A stretch of DNA of 64,000 nucleotides, from NCBI GenBank assembly GCA_045660825.1, contig JAZREN010000053.1:62001-126000 (forward strand), in the 5' to 3' direction. The notes under the pieces are model-generated. The model worked only from the letters and a program-made list of their open reading frames with translations. It did not search any database and was not told the origin of the DNA. Every line of letters starts with the position of its first letter. Position 1 is the stretch's first letter. This document shows positions 1-8,996 of the stretch, piece after piece. Origin of the DNA: HGM04593 sp045660825. Lineage in GTDB: Bacteria > Bacteroidota > Bacteroidia > Bacteroidales > Bacteroidaceae. The translations under genes and the position numbers were made by a program.

Positions 1-461
1 TGGGTAATATGCTTGCGCCTGATGATGATATTGAAGAAGTACTAACCGCTTATATATCAAAGGAGAAACTTGCTGCAGCGCGTGAGGCTTTATGTGGTAT
101 CATGCAAAAACAGTTGTCCGGCAGTGGGTATTGTGGCTATTTCGGTATTGATATGATGCTTTATGACAATGGTGACGGGTGTCGCCTGAACCCTTGTATG
201 GAGATAAATTTGAGAATGAACATGGGAGTCGTTTCACGCATTTTTTATGACCGCTTTGTTGCATGTGGACGTAAAGGCATTTATCGTGTCAGATTTTTCA
301 AGCAACCAGGTGAGGCCTACAGTTTTCACAAGGAAATGCAGGCTGCACACCCGTTGGTGGTTGAGAACTCCAGAGTGGTTGGTGGTTATATGAGTCTTGT
401 ACCTGTAACTCCGGAGAATAGATACGTTGCCTATGTGACAATTGGTGATGATATTTGTTGA
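1..461 (+). CDS. ATP-grasp-like protein, C-terminal part (gene cut by window edge)
   Basis: The reading frame is open to the left edge (GNMLAPDDD...), so the Met at position 9 is probably internal and only the last 152 or so residues are seen. A central stretch (GYFGIDMMLY, then RLNPCMEINLRMNMG) looks like the end of an ATP-grasp fold: an acidic catalytic strand followed by a conserved N-x-R-x-x-x-G metal/phosphate-binding segment. ATP-grasp enzymes join a carboxylate to an amine or thiol using ATP; the substrate here is unknown. The next gene, a peptidase, follows after 48 bp on the same strand and may be cotranscribed. The family assignment rests on these motifs only. Confidence 0.6.
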   Translation, partial: GNMLAPDDDIEEVLTAYISKEKLAAAREALCGIMQKQLSGSGYCGYFGIDMMLYDNGDGCRLNPCMEINLRMNMGVVSRIFYDRFVACGRKGIYRVRFFKQPGEAYSFHKEMQAAHPLVVENSRVVGGYMSLVPVTPENRYVAYVTIGDDIC

Positions 462-509
462 AACTTATGTTTTTATTACTATATTAGCGGTTGATTAATA
501 GATCTTAGA

Positions 510-2291
510 ATGAACAATACAATACAGAATAGAGTGGAGGCATTGCGCGCATATATGCGTGGTGCCGGTCTTGATGCTTTTATAGTTGTGAGCAGTGACC
601 CGCATAGCAGCGAATATGTTGCCGATTGCTGGAAATCGCGTGAGTGGATATCGGGCTTTGACGGTTCGGCGGGAACTGCAGTGGTAACAGCAGACAAGGC
701 TCTCCTGTGGACCGACTCGCGTTATTGGCTTGCTGCAGAGAAATTACTTGCAGGTACTGGTTTTGAACTTATGAAGGACGGTGCAGCAGACACACCATCC
801 ATAACTTCATGGTTGTGTACACATCTTTCTGAAGGAGCGACTGTAGGCATTGACGGTGCTTTGTGTACTATTGCCGAGGCAACAAATTGGAGTGGCGAAT
901 TGGCTTTTGCCGGTATCAAGTTCAAGGCAACGGATGATCCGTTTGCTTCAATTTGGGAAAATCGCCCGTCACAGCCAATGAGTAAAGCCGAGGTTCTTCC
1001 ATTGGAGGTGTGTGGTGAAAGAAGCGCCGACAAGATTGCGCGTCTGCGCCAAGCGCTTGCTACAAATGGTGCCGACGGTATGTTGGTTACCATGCTTGAC
1101 GAGGTTGCATGGCTCACCAATATGCGTGGTTGCGATGTCGATTACAATCCTGTGCTTGTGGCATATATGCTTGTTACAAGCGAGAGTGCGACGATATTTA
1201 TCTGTGAAGAAAAACTCTCGGCTGAGGTCAAGACGTATCTTGAAGGTGAAGGAATAGATGTTGCACCATATGATGCTGTATGGGATGCATTGCGTCAATA
1301 CATAGCCCCGTCACTGCTTATGCAACCAAATAAATGCAACAGTGCAGCAATTGAGTGCTTGAATGTGGATTGTGCTCCGTTATTCAAGGACTCTCCGGTT
1401 GCCGCAATGAAGGCTGTGAAGAATGATGTGGAGATTACCGGCTTCAAAAAGGCAATGCTAAGCGAGGGTATTGCAATGGTGAAGTTGCTGCGCTGGTTGA
1501 AGCCTGCCGTTGAGCAGGGTGGCATAACCGAACTTGACGTTGATAAAAAACTGACCGAGTTAAGGAGTGCTGATGCAAATTTCCGCGGCTTGAGCTTTGC
1601 GACTATTGCGGCTTATGGTGCCAATGCTGCCATTGTACACTATGAGCCTACGCCCGAGTCCGATACTCCACTTGCAGAGCGTGGTTTCCTGTTGCTCGAC
1701 TGTGGAGGACAGTATCTTGGTGGAACAACCGATGTGACACGTACAATCCCACTCGGAGAACTCACAGACGAGGAGCGTGAGGACTATACACGCGTGCTCA
1801 AGGGGCACATATCACTTGCTATGGCGAAGTTTCCAAAGGGCACCTGTGGCACACAGCTTGATGTGCTTGCACGCCAATGGCTGTGGCAGGTTGGCGAGAA
1901 CTACCTGCACGGCACTGGGCACGGTGTGGGGCACTTCCTCAATGTACACGAAGGCCCTCACCAGATAAGGATGAACAATATGCCTGCTGTTCTTGAACCC
2001 GGAATGACAGTGACCAACGAACCTGGTATTTACAAGGCCGGTCGCTTTGGAATAAGAATAGAGAACACCATGCTCATAAGACATTATTGCGAGAGTGAGT
2101 TCGGAACGTTCTATGAATTGGAGCCGATGACACTCTGTCCCATTGACACAACACCTGTTGTGAGCGAGATCCTTGGTGTAGACGCCATAGGTTATCTGAA
2201 TGCATATAACGCAATGGTATGCAACGTGCTTTCACCTTATTTGAATGACGAGGAACGTTGTTATCTTCAGGAGATTACACGCCCAATATAA
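510..2291 (+). CDS. pepP: Xaa-Pro aminopeptidase, peptidase family M24B
   Basis: The 593-residue protein has the creatinase-type N-terminal half followed by a pita-bread metallopeptidase domain. Metal ligands are visible in order: LLLDCGG and TTDVTRT (about residues 395-411), HGTGHGVGHFLNVHEGPH (about 467-484), TNEPGIYK (about 502-509) and RIENT (about 516). The spacing is that of dinuclear Mn/Co aminopeptidases that remove a residue preceding proline. There is no signal peptide, so it should act in the cytosol on imported or turnover peptides. The length of about 590 is that of the long, eukaryotic-like aminopeptidase P class common in Bacteroidales. The start ATG at 510 is followed by a typical N terminus (MNNTIQNRVEALRAYM). 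Confidence 0.93.
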   Translation: MNNTIQNRVEALRAYMRGAGLDAFIVVSSDPHSSEYVADCWKSREWISGFDGSAGTAVVTADKALLWTDSRYWLAAEKLLAGTGFELMKDGAADTPSITSWLCTHLSEGATVGIDGALCTIAEATNWSGELAFAGIKFKATDDPFASIWENRPSQPMSKAEVLPLEVCGERSADKIARLRQALATNGADGMLVTMLDEVAWLTNMRGCDVDYNPVLVAYMLVTSESATIFICEEKLSAEVKTYLEGEGIDVAPYDAVWDALRQYIAPSLLMQPNKCNSAAIECLNVDCAPLFKDSPVAAMKAVKNDVEITGFKKAMLSEGIAMVKLLRWLKPAVEQGGITELDVDKKLTELRSADANFRGLSFATIAAYGANAAIVHYEPTPESDTPLAERGFLLLDCGGQYLGGTTDVTRTIPLGELTDEEREDYTRVLKGHISLAMAKFPKGTCGTQLDVLARQWLWQVGENYLHGTGHGVGHFLNVHEGPHQIRMNNMPAVLEPGMTVTNEPGIYKAGRFGIRIENTMLIRHYCESEFGTFYELEPMTLCPIDTTPVVSEILGVDAIGYLNAYNAMVCNVLSPYLNDEERCYLQEITRPI

Positions 2292-2293
2292 TC

Positions 2294-3046
2294 ATGAAGA
2301 ACTTTTTGCAGTTACTTATAATATCTTTGCTTTTCTCCTGCTCAACACAGGAGCAGAGCAAGGATTTTTCTCCTGAATATGAATATATTGCACATGCAGG
2401 CGGAGTCATAGACAGCTGCGTATATACCAACTCGAGCGAGGCTATGGAGCTGGCTCTTGCCAATGGTTTCCGTTTCGTAGAGTTCGACTTCCTTTTCACA
2501 AGTGACTCCGTCCTAGTTGCTGCCCATTCATGGAGCGAGTTCAATCAAATGACCGACAGTGCTCATCTGGGCGATAGTGCCCCGTCATTCAATGATTTCA
2601 TTTCGCGAAAGATATATGGCCGTTACACGCCATTGAGCGCAAGCGAGATCAATACCTTCTTTGAACAGCACGACAGTCTCTTTCTTGTAACCGACAAAAT
2701 TTCGCAACCTGAGGTGTTGCAAGAGTATTTTCCAAAGATTAAAGAGCGAATGGTGGTAGAGGCTTTCTCGTTCCAACACTATTGCAGGCTCAAAAGTCAA
2801 GGCTACTACCGTGTGCTCTATTCATGCATGGCCGATGATATTATGTCAACGCTCTTGAGCACATCCATAAATGATATAGAATGGATGGCTCTTCACATAA
2901 GTGCCTTCGATAACTATCTGTTCAAGTTGGTTAATCATTTCAAACAGTTCAATATAGCACTCTTTACTATAAATGACCTCGAGGACATTCCTCGCGAATA
3001 CCGGGGGATGGTGAAGATGGTGTATACTGATTTCTTGTGGCCATAG
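2294..3046 (+). CDS. Glycerophosphodiester phosphodiesterase-like lipoprotein
   Basis: An ATG at 2294, two bases after the stop of the aminopeptidase gene, gives a 250-residue lipoprotein (MKNFLQLLIISLLFSCSTQE; lipobox cysteine about residue 16). An upstream in-frame TTG at 2258 would place the signal peptide inside the protein and is rejected. The mature part begins YIAHAGG and continues with FRFVEFDFLFTSDSVLVAAH, which matches the GDPD/PI-PLC TIM-barrel pattern (H-[RA]-G, then E-x-D and a later catalytic His). The family hydrolyses glycerophosphodiesters to glycerol-3-phosphate and an alcohol; here this would occur at the periplasmic or outer face. The classical HRG is HAG here, so substrate and activity are uncertain. 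Tight spacing suggests cotranscription with the upstream gene. Confidence 0.7.
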   Translation: MKNFLQLLIISLLFSCSTQEQSKDFSPEYEYIAHAGGVIDSCVYTNSSEAMELALANGFRFVEFDFLFTSDSVLVAAHSWSEFNQMTDSAHLGDSAPSFNDFISRKIYGRYTPLSASEINTFFEQHDSLFLVTDKISQPEVLQEYFPKIKERMVVEAFSFQHYCRLKSQGYYRVLYSCMADDIMSTLLSTSINDIEWMALHISAFDNYLFKLVNHFKQFNIALFTINDLEDIPREYRGMVKMVYTDFLWP

Positions 3047-3057
3047 ACTGGGGTACA

Positions 3058-3203
3058 GGTGAAAACTGAAAACGGAAAACGGAAAACTGAAAGCTGCGGT
3101 TAAGCGAGAGCAGAGGAAAAGTTTACTTTTACTATGCCGAGCGAGAGCAGGTTCAAACGCACGAAGTGCGGTTAAAGGTGAAAGCTGAAAGGTGAAAGGT
3201 GAA
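3058..3203. repeat. Intergenic repeat block (purine-rich TGAAA repeats around an R1 palindrome copy)
   Basis: Between 3058 and 3093 the sequence repeats variants of GAAAACTGAAAACGG, and from about 3174 to 3203 it repeats GGTGAAAG. Between these lies a copy of the element called R1 here (3093-3150): GCGAGAGC, an AT-rich quasi-palindrome, then GCCGAGCGAGAGC. R1 recurs at 11881 and 41380. No gene is visible in the block. Confidence 0.6.
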
Positions 3204-3275
3204 GGCGACTATTGCCGATCACTTATTCCTGTTTCTTCCATTATAACTGTGCATTTGTCCATTATCGCGGTAATA

Positions 3276-3308
3276 TTTGCTTATGTGGTTTTGATTTGTG
3301 TAAATTTG
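3276..3308 (+). promoter_or_regulatory. Bacteroidota-type promoter of the AraC-family gene
   Basis: TTTG at 3276-3279, a 21-nt spacer and TAAATTTG at 3301-3308 match the Bacteroidota primary sigma consensus (TTTG / TAnnTTTG). Transcription would begin near 3314, giving a leader of about 13 nt to the ATG at 3327. This decides the start against the upstream GTG at 3192. Confidence 0.65.
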
Positions 3309-3326
3309 TTCCAAAATCAAAACGCT

Positions 3327-4172
3327 ATGAAATTTGTAAACGATATAACGCACGCAAGATTGTTGAAGACGGATGAAATTACTCGTCCGAATGAACCCTT
3401 GCGCTTCAGGAATCTGGTACTTGTGTTTTGCGAGAGCGGCGAGCTTGCATTCGAACTCAACTACACTTCGTACACCTTGAAGGAAAACGGTTTCCTTATA
3501 ATAACCCCATTGGATATCCTTACATTCGAGAAAACTAGCGAAGACTATACAAGCACGGTACTTGTGCTGCCATCTGAAACCTTTTCTCCCATACTCAAGG
3601 ATGTCAATCTCCTGAATTTCAAATACATCAAGCAGTCTCCTGTAATCAATTTACAGAATGAGTATCTGGCATTGTACAAACAGATTCTCTCAACGCTATG
3701 GCATGTAAAGGAACTTGTTGCCGAGAGTGAATTTGACAATATTGCAAGCCTGCAGATATCTTCGCTTGCTATTGTACAACAGGACTATTACAACAAGTAC
3801 ATTGCAAAAAAGGATAATGGATATGAATATATTCCTCGCAAAAAGGAGCTTTTTCGCAATTTTATTAACCGTCTGGTCGAGTCGCATCAGGTGTCGCGTG
3901 AGGTTCTCTTCTATGCCAATGAATTGGGTGTGAGTAGCGGGTATCTCAACGAGGTGTGCAACGAGGTCTCGGGGCACTCGGCAAAAGCGATAATAGATTC
4001 TGCTGTGACCGCAAGGCTCAAATATGAACTGTCGTATACAACCAAAAGTATACAAGAACTATCCGACGGGTATAATTTTCCAAGCCAGTCATATTTCACA
4101 CGTTATTACAAACGCATGACAGGCCTTACCCCCAGCGAATTCCGCAAGGAGAGGGCAATGAGGAATATTTGA
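3327..4172 (+). CDS. AraC-family transcriptional regulator
   Basis: The protein has 281 residues from the ATG at 3327; the frame extends upstream to a GTG at 3192, but a good promoter at 3276-3308 lies inside that extension. The N-terminal half is a cupin-like sensing region (FRNLVLVFCESGELAFEL). The C-terminal 100 residues form the two helix-turn-helix motifs of AraC regulators: LGVSSGYLNEVCNEVSGHSA for the first, then SIQELSDGYNFPSQSYFTRY and the family signature KRMTGLTPSEFRKE. The likely role is activation or repression of nearby or distant genes; no target can be named. A promoter for the next gene overlaps its stop codon. Confidence 0.88.
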   Translation: MKFVNDITHARLLKTDEITRPNEPLRFRNLVLVFCESGELAFELNYTSYTLKENGFLIITPLDILTFEKTSEDYTSTVLVLPSETFSPILKDVNLLNFKYIKQSPVINLQNEYLALYKQILSTLWHVKELVAESEFDNIASLQISSLAIVQQDYYNKYIAKKDNGYEYIPRKKELFRNFINRLVESHQVSREVLFYANELGVSSGYLNEVCNEVSGHSAKAIIDSAVTARLKYELSYTTKSIQELSDGYNFPSQSYFTRYYKRMTGLTPSEFRKERAMRNI

Positions 4173-4199
4173 TAATATCGTGGTTTCTTTGTATCTTCG
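4168..4199 (+). promoter_or_regulatory. Promoter placing the transcription start at or next to the ATG of the radical SAM gene
   Basis: TTTG at 4168-4171, a 20-nt spacer and TATCTTCG at 4192-4199 fit the Bacteroidota promoter consensus. The expected start site, about 6 nt after the box, is at or one base before the ATG at 4206, so the message would be leaderless or nearly so. The stretch TTGTATCTTCGCGCTGTA is repeated at 52191-52208. Confidence 0.55.
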
Positions 4200-4205
4200 C
4201 GCTGT

Positions 4206-5138
4206 ATGCGCGAGGATGCTTTTTTATATAATGAATTCGGCAGTTATCTGCGTGCCATCTTTGGCTGCAAGGTGCAGAAGATTACCATTGATGCCGGTTT
4301 TACTTGTCCCAACCGTGATGGAAAGGTGGGGCGGGGCGGTTGCACATTCTGCAATAACCAGACGTTCAACCCAGCATATTGCCATCGTGAGCGTTCTGTT
4401 GCAGAGCAGATGCGTGAGGGTATCTCGTTCTTTGCGCATAAATATCCCGAGATGAAATATCTAGCCTATTTTCAGGCATATACGAATACATATGATTCGC
4501 TCGATGTGCTCAAACAGCGTTACAATGAGGCTTTAGCCGTTGATGGCTGTGTGGGGGTTGTTATTGGAACACGCCCGGACTGTATGCCCGATGAGTTGCT
4601 TGAGTATCTTGCAGAATTGCGCAAGAGTACCTTCGTGCTTGTTGAATATGGCATTGAGAGTACCGATGATGTGACTTTGCTGCGCATTAACCGCGGTCAC
4701 GACTATGCCTGTGCCGTTGATGCGGTGCAACGCACGGCAGCTGTCGGTATTCCCGTGGGGGCGCATATTATTCTAGGATTGCCTGGCGAGGGACGAGAGG
4801 ATTTGATGCGACAGGCTACGGAGTTGTCGCGTTTGCCACTTACGACACTTAAACTACATCAGCTGCAAGTTGTCAGGGGAACGCGTATGGCCGAGGAGTA
4901 TGTAGAGAATCCTTCAGAGTTCCACCTTTTTGCAATGGATGATTATATTGATACGGTAATTGACTACATTGAGCGCCTGAATCCGGAATTGGTACTTGAG
5001 CGTTTTGCGTCGCAGTCGCCAAAGGAACTGCTCATTGCTCCCGATTGGGGAATAAAGAATCATGAACTTGTTGACAAGGTGAAGGCGCGTATGAGAAAGA
5101 GAGGGACGTGGCAAGGACGGTTATATAATAAGGAGTGA
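4206..5138 (+). CDS. YhcC-type radical SAM protein (TIGR01212 family)
   Basis: The 310-residue protein begins with LYNEFGSYLRAIFGCKVQKI and the family cysteine cluster CPNRDGKVGRGGCTFCNN (about residues 30-48), which should bind a [4Fe-4S] cluster and S-adenosylmethionine. Further on, GLPGEGREDLM and LKLHQLQVVRGTRMAEEY are the conserved barrel and C-terminal segments of this family. The family is widespread; its role is not well defined, although relatives related to tRNA or lipid modification have been proposed. The start at 4206 matches the family N terminus, leaving no room for a normal leader after the promoter at 4168-4199. Confidence 0.88.
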   Translation: MREDAFLYNEFGSYLRAIFGCKVQKITIDAGFTCPNRDGKVGRGGCTFCNNQTFNPAYCHRERSVAEQMREGISFFAHKYPEMKYLAYFQAYTNTYDSLDVLKQRYNEALAVDGCVGVVIGTRPDCMPDELLEYLAELRKSTFVLVEYGIESTDDVTLLRINRGHDYACAVDAVQRTAAVGIPVGAHIILGLPGEGREDLMRQATELSRLPLTTLKLHQLQVVRGTRMAEEYVENPSEFHLFAMDDYIDTVIDYIERLNPELVLERFASQSPKELLIAPDWGIKNHELVDKVKARMRKRGTWQGRLYNKE

Positions 5139-5162
5139 ATTCTATTCTTGTATTTAAAACAT

Positions 5163-5193
5163 AAAAGACCTTAGCAATTTGCTAAGGTCTTTT
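5163..5193. terminator. Bidirectional intrinsic terminator
   Basis: AAAAGACCTTAGC, a short AAATT-type loop and the perfect complement GCTAAGGTCTTTT form a 13-bp stem. It lies between the convergent radical SAM (+) and GH20 (-) genes, with A- and T-runs at both ends, so it can serve both. Confidence 0.85.
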
Positions 5194-5223
5194 ATGTTTT
5201 AATGGTAGTCTCTTATCAATTGA

Positions 5224-8200
5224 TTATTTGATAAACAACTTTTTTCCATTGACAATGTAAATGCCGGCTGTGGGGTTTTCAACTTGGCGGCCACTGAGGT
5301 CAAAAATACCTTTCACATTTCCGTTTTCAGCTTTTACTTCAGTAATGCTTGTCTCAACCTGTACATTGCTCTTCTCCAATGTCCACACGCTGCCGCCCCA
5401 TGTGTAAGGCTTTGTGAGCACGTAGTTCCAAGCACTTGGGTTGACATACCATGCCGATGAACCGTTGCTGCTGACAATTCCGATACCTTTGTTGCCCTGG
5501 TCGGTGGTTGTCTCAACCAATGTCCAGTCGTACTCCTTACCCACCATTACAGTCTGGTCATCGGCTGCGCTGTTGATATAAGCAGCCTCGCCGTTGGCCT
5601 TGTTGTAGATGCGTACTGTACCGTCAACGTTCTTTGTGAAGCTCCACAAGAAATCATCTGCTGCGCCTTTAGCCTTTGGCTCAACCTTCTTTGTACTGCG
5701 GTTAAGCGCTGCATACTTGTCTGTGAAATATCCGTTGCGGATGTAGTAGTATGCACCAAAATCAAGAGCATCGGCCATTGATGTGCGTGGCATCATCTGG
5801 AACTGGTGATAGAGTGCAACGTATGCGTTGTACTGCTCCTCGGTAACACCGCCATCGGCAACAGCCTGGCTTGCAGGGTTGATTACGCTGTTCTGCAAGT
5901 ACTCAAGAGCCTCCTGGCTTGGCTGGCCAATTTCGCCTGGTTTTGCTGTAAGGATGATGAGCTCACACTTCTTTACAAGACCTGCTAACTGTGCGGTGAA
6001 GTCGCTTACCTCAACAATCTTCCATGTACCGTTGTAGCAGAGTGCTGCATCGTCCTTTGCATATACATCACCGGAAATCTGTGCGCTCAAACGCTTTACG
6101 CTACCTGTAACCGATGCGCTGTAGCCCTCTACTGCAGAGATTGTAACGACACCGGGGATGTATGTGAAGTTGCCTGTTGCAACAGTTGCCTTGTCAATTC
6201 TTACCGCTGTACCGCTGTTCTCGACCATTGAAACTTTCTGGTTGTATCCCGGCATCTGTAGTACGTTGCCATTGTAGAGGTTCTTCATGATATAACCGCC
6301 CTCGGTTGCAACGAACTGCCACAACTCCTCTGGCTCGGTCTGTGGGGTGTAGTGGAAACGTACACCATTGTTCTTCATGTACATTGTTGAACCCTCATAC
6401 TGCTGACGGAAGTATGTACAAGCTGAAACAATCTGATAGGTCTTGCCCTCAACAGGGAGTGTGATTGCTGCATTCTTGTAGTTTGCGATAGCCTGCTGGA
6501 TGGCAGCTGTCTCGCCACCATCGAGTGCAGCCTGCAATGCGTCGTAAACCTCGGCAGCAGGGTAGCCCACGCCACCACGGATGCTCTTTGCAAGGATATC
6601 CTCGGCCTCAATTACAGTAGCCTCCTCGGCTGTGTACTCTGTTGGCTCGATAAAGTATTTTGCATACTGGTAGTCGAGATAGTCGAGAATCTCGTCATGG
6701 CTCTGCAAGCGATGGTAGAACGATGTCCAGTTCTTCTTGTTGTTCGGCAACCAACCAATCTCGGCAAGCGCAAACATACGTGGGAGCAACTGGTATTCAA
6801 CCTCGTCAATGTCGTTTGTTGTCTCGGTCCACATGTTACCCTGTACACCCAAAGCAAACTCCTCCTTGCCGCCAAGTGCACCAAGTGGGTTAAGGCTGTA
6901 GATCTCATCAAGTGTATTCACACCCCAACCGCCGTTGTATGGCTCGTCAACAGGACGGTCAGCATCCTGTGCCTGCTGGAAGTCGAGATAGAGGTGGCTG
7001 TAAGGAACGATGATTGATTTCATGCCTCTCTTAGCCGCTTCACTGCTATAGTTAAGGCTGTTCCATGCCATGATAACAGGCTTTGTCTTGTTGTTGTCGT
7101 TCCAGTTTTTGAGCAACTCGTCCCAAACAACGATGTCTTTATTGTAGTTTTCCTTGAGGAAGATACCAAGTTCCTCAACCAACCAAGACTGCAACTGGTG
7201 AACGCCGTCGAGGCCAAGTTTCTGAACAAGTGCAAGACACTGCTGGTTTGTTGCCCACTGCTCTGTGGGGCACTCATCGCCACCGATGTGAACATAGTCG
7301 TATGGGAATGTCTCGGCAATGTGTCCGAGTACGCACTTGAGGAATGTGATGACCTCTTCGTTACCGATGTTCAATACATCGTGTGAGATACCGCCGTCAA
7401 CGCGAACCTCGTACTGCTTTGTGGGGTCGCAGCTGAACTCCGGGTATGATGCAACCGCTGCAACCATGTGACCTGGGAGGTCAATCTCGGGGATAATCTC
7501 GATGTTGCGTGCCTTTGCATAGTCAACAATCTCCTTGAGATCGTCCAATGTGTAGTACATGCCACGGCCATACTCTGTATCGTCGTAGAAGTTCTGTCCA
7601 TCAGCATTGCTGAATGAAGCCTTACGGATAGCACCAACCTCTGTCAACTTTGGATATTCGGGGATTTCCACGCGCCAGCCCTGGTCGTCGGTCAAGTGCC
7701 AATGGAAACGGTTCATCTTGTAGAGAACCATGATGTCGAGTACCTTCTTTACCTCGTCCTTGTTGAAGAAGTGACGTGCGATGTCGAGCATATAACCACG
7801 ATGGCCAAGCAATGGCTGGTCATTGATATCAACTACAGGGATTGTCCACTCTACATTGCTCTGCAACCCGCTTGCGAAGAATTCGCGTGGGAGAAGTTGC
7901 ATGAGTGTCTGCAAACCATAGAGGTGACCTCCGAATGCCGATGCTTTGATTACAATCTGCTTGTCGCCTGTTGTCATGGTGTAACCCTCGGCGGGCAGGG
8001 TAGTATCTGTGCCGAACCATATCTCGCCGTCGGCTGCAGTTTCGCCTGCCTCTTTTACCTCAAGGCTGATGCCTGCCGATGTGTTCAACTGTGCTGCGAA
8101 TGCCTGGGCATGCTCCTTTAACTGTTCACCCTTGTAGGCAATGGCTGTGAACTTGGTGAAGTCAATTGTTCCTTCGCCAACAGTCATGTTCAATGGCTGT

Positions 8201-8736
8201 GGGATGATTGAAATCTTGCCCATGTTCTCAAATGCTGCAGCTTCAACGAACTGTACAGGGTTGTTCTGGTCGTTCTTGTCCCAAAGACCAACGCCGCGGT
8301 TCTCGGCAGGGCCACCCCAAAGGTTCATTGAGATGTTTGTGTTGCCTTTCGGGTGAATCTCATAACCACCGCTGTAGTTGCTGTTACCGGTTTCCTTGAT
8401 GAAGAACTGGGTCACGCCGCTTGCTGTTGCATTGGCATGTACCATCTGGTTCTTTGCTGCGGAATTTACATAAAGTGTGTAGCCCTTCTTGTTTGTGAAG
8501 GTGTAACCGTTTGTCGCATCACCGGTGATCTTCCACAACTGTGCATCGCTGCCCATTGCTGCCGATGTGGTGATTTGTGAACCGGAGTTCTCGGCTGTGA
8601 GCGCGTTTCCTCCGTTCATGAACTGAATGAGATACCACTTCGTGTTCTCATCGGTGCTTATGGTGGGGAAGCCTTGTGCAATGACACTCGCCACTCCCAT
8701 AAACAAACCAAACAGGAATAGAATTGATCTTTTCAT
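5224..8736 (-). CDS. Secreted beta-N-acetylhexosaminidase (GH20) with a type IX sorting domain
   Basis: The 1170-residue protein starts with a signal peptide (MKRSILFLFGLFMGVASVIA). About residues 30-165 resemble a ricin-like or carbohydrate-binding region (WYLIQF, AQLWKI). A GH20b-type domain starts near 172 (ISIIPQPLNMTVGEG), and the GH20 barrel runs from about 310 to 660 with RGYMLDIARHFF, HWHLTDDQGWRVEIPEYP and the catalytic pair in HIGGDECPTEQW (about 480-491). The barrel is followed by about 400 residues of accessory beta-rich modules and a C-terminal sorting-like end (GIFDLSGRQVENPTAGIYIV, NGKKLFIK). It should release terminal GlcNAc or GalNAc from glycans at the cell surface or outside. 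A TATCTTTG box on the minus strand (8778-8771) lies 35 bp upstream of the ATG. Domain borders outside the barrel are approximate. Confidence 0.93.
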   Translation of the reverse strand: MKRSILFLFGLFMGVASVIAQGFPTISTDENTKWYLIQFMNGGNALTAENSGSQITTSAAMGSDAQLWKITGDATNGYTFTNKKGYTLYVNSAAKNQMVHANATASGVTQFFIKETGNSNYSGGYEIHPKGNTNISMNLWGGPAENRGVGLWDKNDQNNPVQFVEAAAFENMGKISIIPQPLNMTVGEGTIDFTKFTAIAYKGEQLKEHAQAFAAQLNTSAGISLEVKEAGETAADGEIWFGTDTTLPAEGYTMTTGDKQIVIKASAFGGHLYGLQTLMQLLPREFFASGLQSNVEWTIPVVDINDQPLLGHRGYMLDIARHFFNKDEVKKVLDIMVLYKMNRFHWHLTDDQGWRVEIPEYPKLTEVGAIRKASFSNADGQNFYDDTEYGRGMYYTLDDLKEIVDYAKARNIEIIPEIDLPGHMVAAVASYPEFSCDPTKQYEVRVDGGISHDVLNIGNEEVITFLKCVLGHIAETFPYDYVHIGGDECPTEQWATNQQCLALVQKLGLDGVHQLQSWLVEELGIFLKENYNKDIVVWDELLKNWNDNNKTKPVIMAWNSLNYSSEAAKRGMKSIIVPYSHLYLDFQQAQDADRPVDEPYNGGWGVNTLDEIYSLNPLGALGGKEEFALGVQGNMWTETTNDIDEVEYQLLPRMFALAEIGWLPNNKKNWTSFYHRLQSHDEILDYLDYQYAKYFIEPTEYTAEEATVIEAEDILAKSIRGGVGYPAAEVYDALQAALDGGETAAIQQAIANYKNAAITLPVEGKTYQIVSACTYFRQQYEGSTMYMKNNGVRFHYTPQTEPEELWQFVATEGGYIMKNLYNGNVLQMPGYNQKVSMVENSGTAVRIDKATVATGNFTYIPGVVTISAVEGYSASVTGSVKRLSAQISGDVYAKDDAALCYNGTWKIVEVSDFTAQLAGLVKKCELIILTAKPGEIGQPSQEALEYLQNSVINPASQAVADGGVTEEQYNAYVALYHQFQMMPRTSMADALDFGAYYYIRNGYFTDKYAALNRSTKKVEPKAKGAADDFLWSFTKNVDGTVRIYNKANGEAAYINSAADDQTVMVGKEYDWTLVETTTDQGNKGIGIVSSNGSSAWYVNPSAWNYVLTKPYTWGGSVWTLEKSNVQVETSITEVKAENGNVKGIFDLSGRQVENPTAGIYIVNGKKLFIK

Positions 8737-8932
8737 AAATTTATAATTAGTTTAATATTTCTCAACTTTACAAAGATAGTTTAAATTTTTAAAAATTATG
8801 AGTATTACCTTGTTAAATAACAACCTTCAAATGCCGCGTGTTTTCTGATGTTGTTACGGACTTCCTTACTTTTTCTTTACTCTCAAAGGGTTAATGTAAA
8901 GATTTTTTACTGACAATGAATGGCGATTTACG

Positions 8933-8964
8933 CTTGCCGGAATGCGTTTTTTTTAGTAAATTCG
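8933..8964 (+). promoter_or_regulatory. Probable promoter of the DUF5715-like lipoprotein gene
   Basis: CTTG at 8933-8936, a 20-nt spacer and TAAATTCG at 8957-8964 resemble the Bacteroidota promoter with one mismatch in each box. The predicted start lies about 26 nt before the ATG at 8997. The rest of the 260-bp gap between the two divergent genes is AT-rich with no other feature. Confidence 0.45.
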
Positions 8965-8996
8965 CACTCAAATAACAAATAAGTGATTAACACACA

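Noticed and set aside
3192..3326. GTG-initiated N-terminal extension of the AraC-family protein
   Set aside because: A full promoter lies inside it at 3276-3308 and the hydrophobic extension is atypical for the family.
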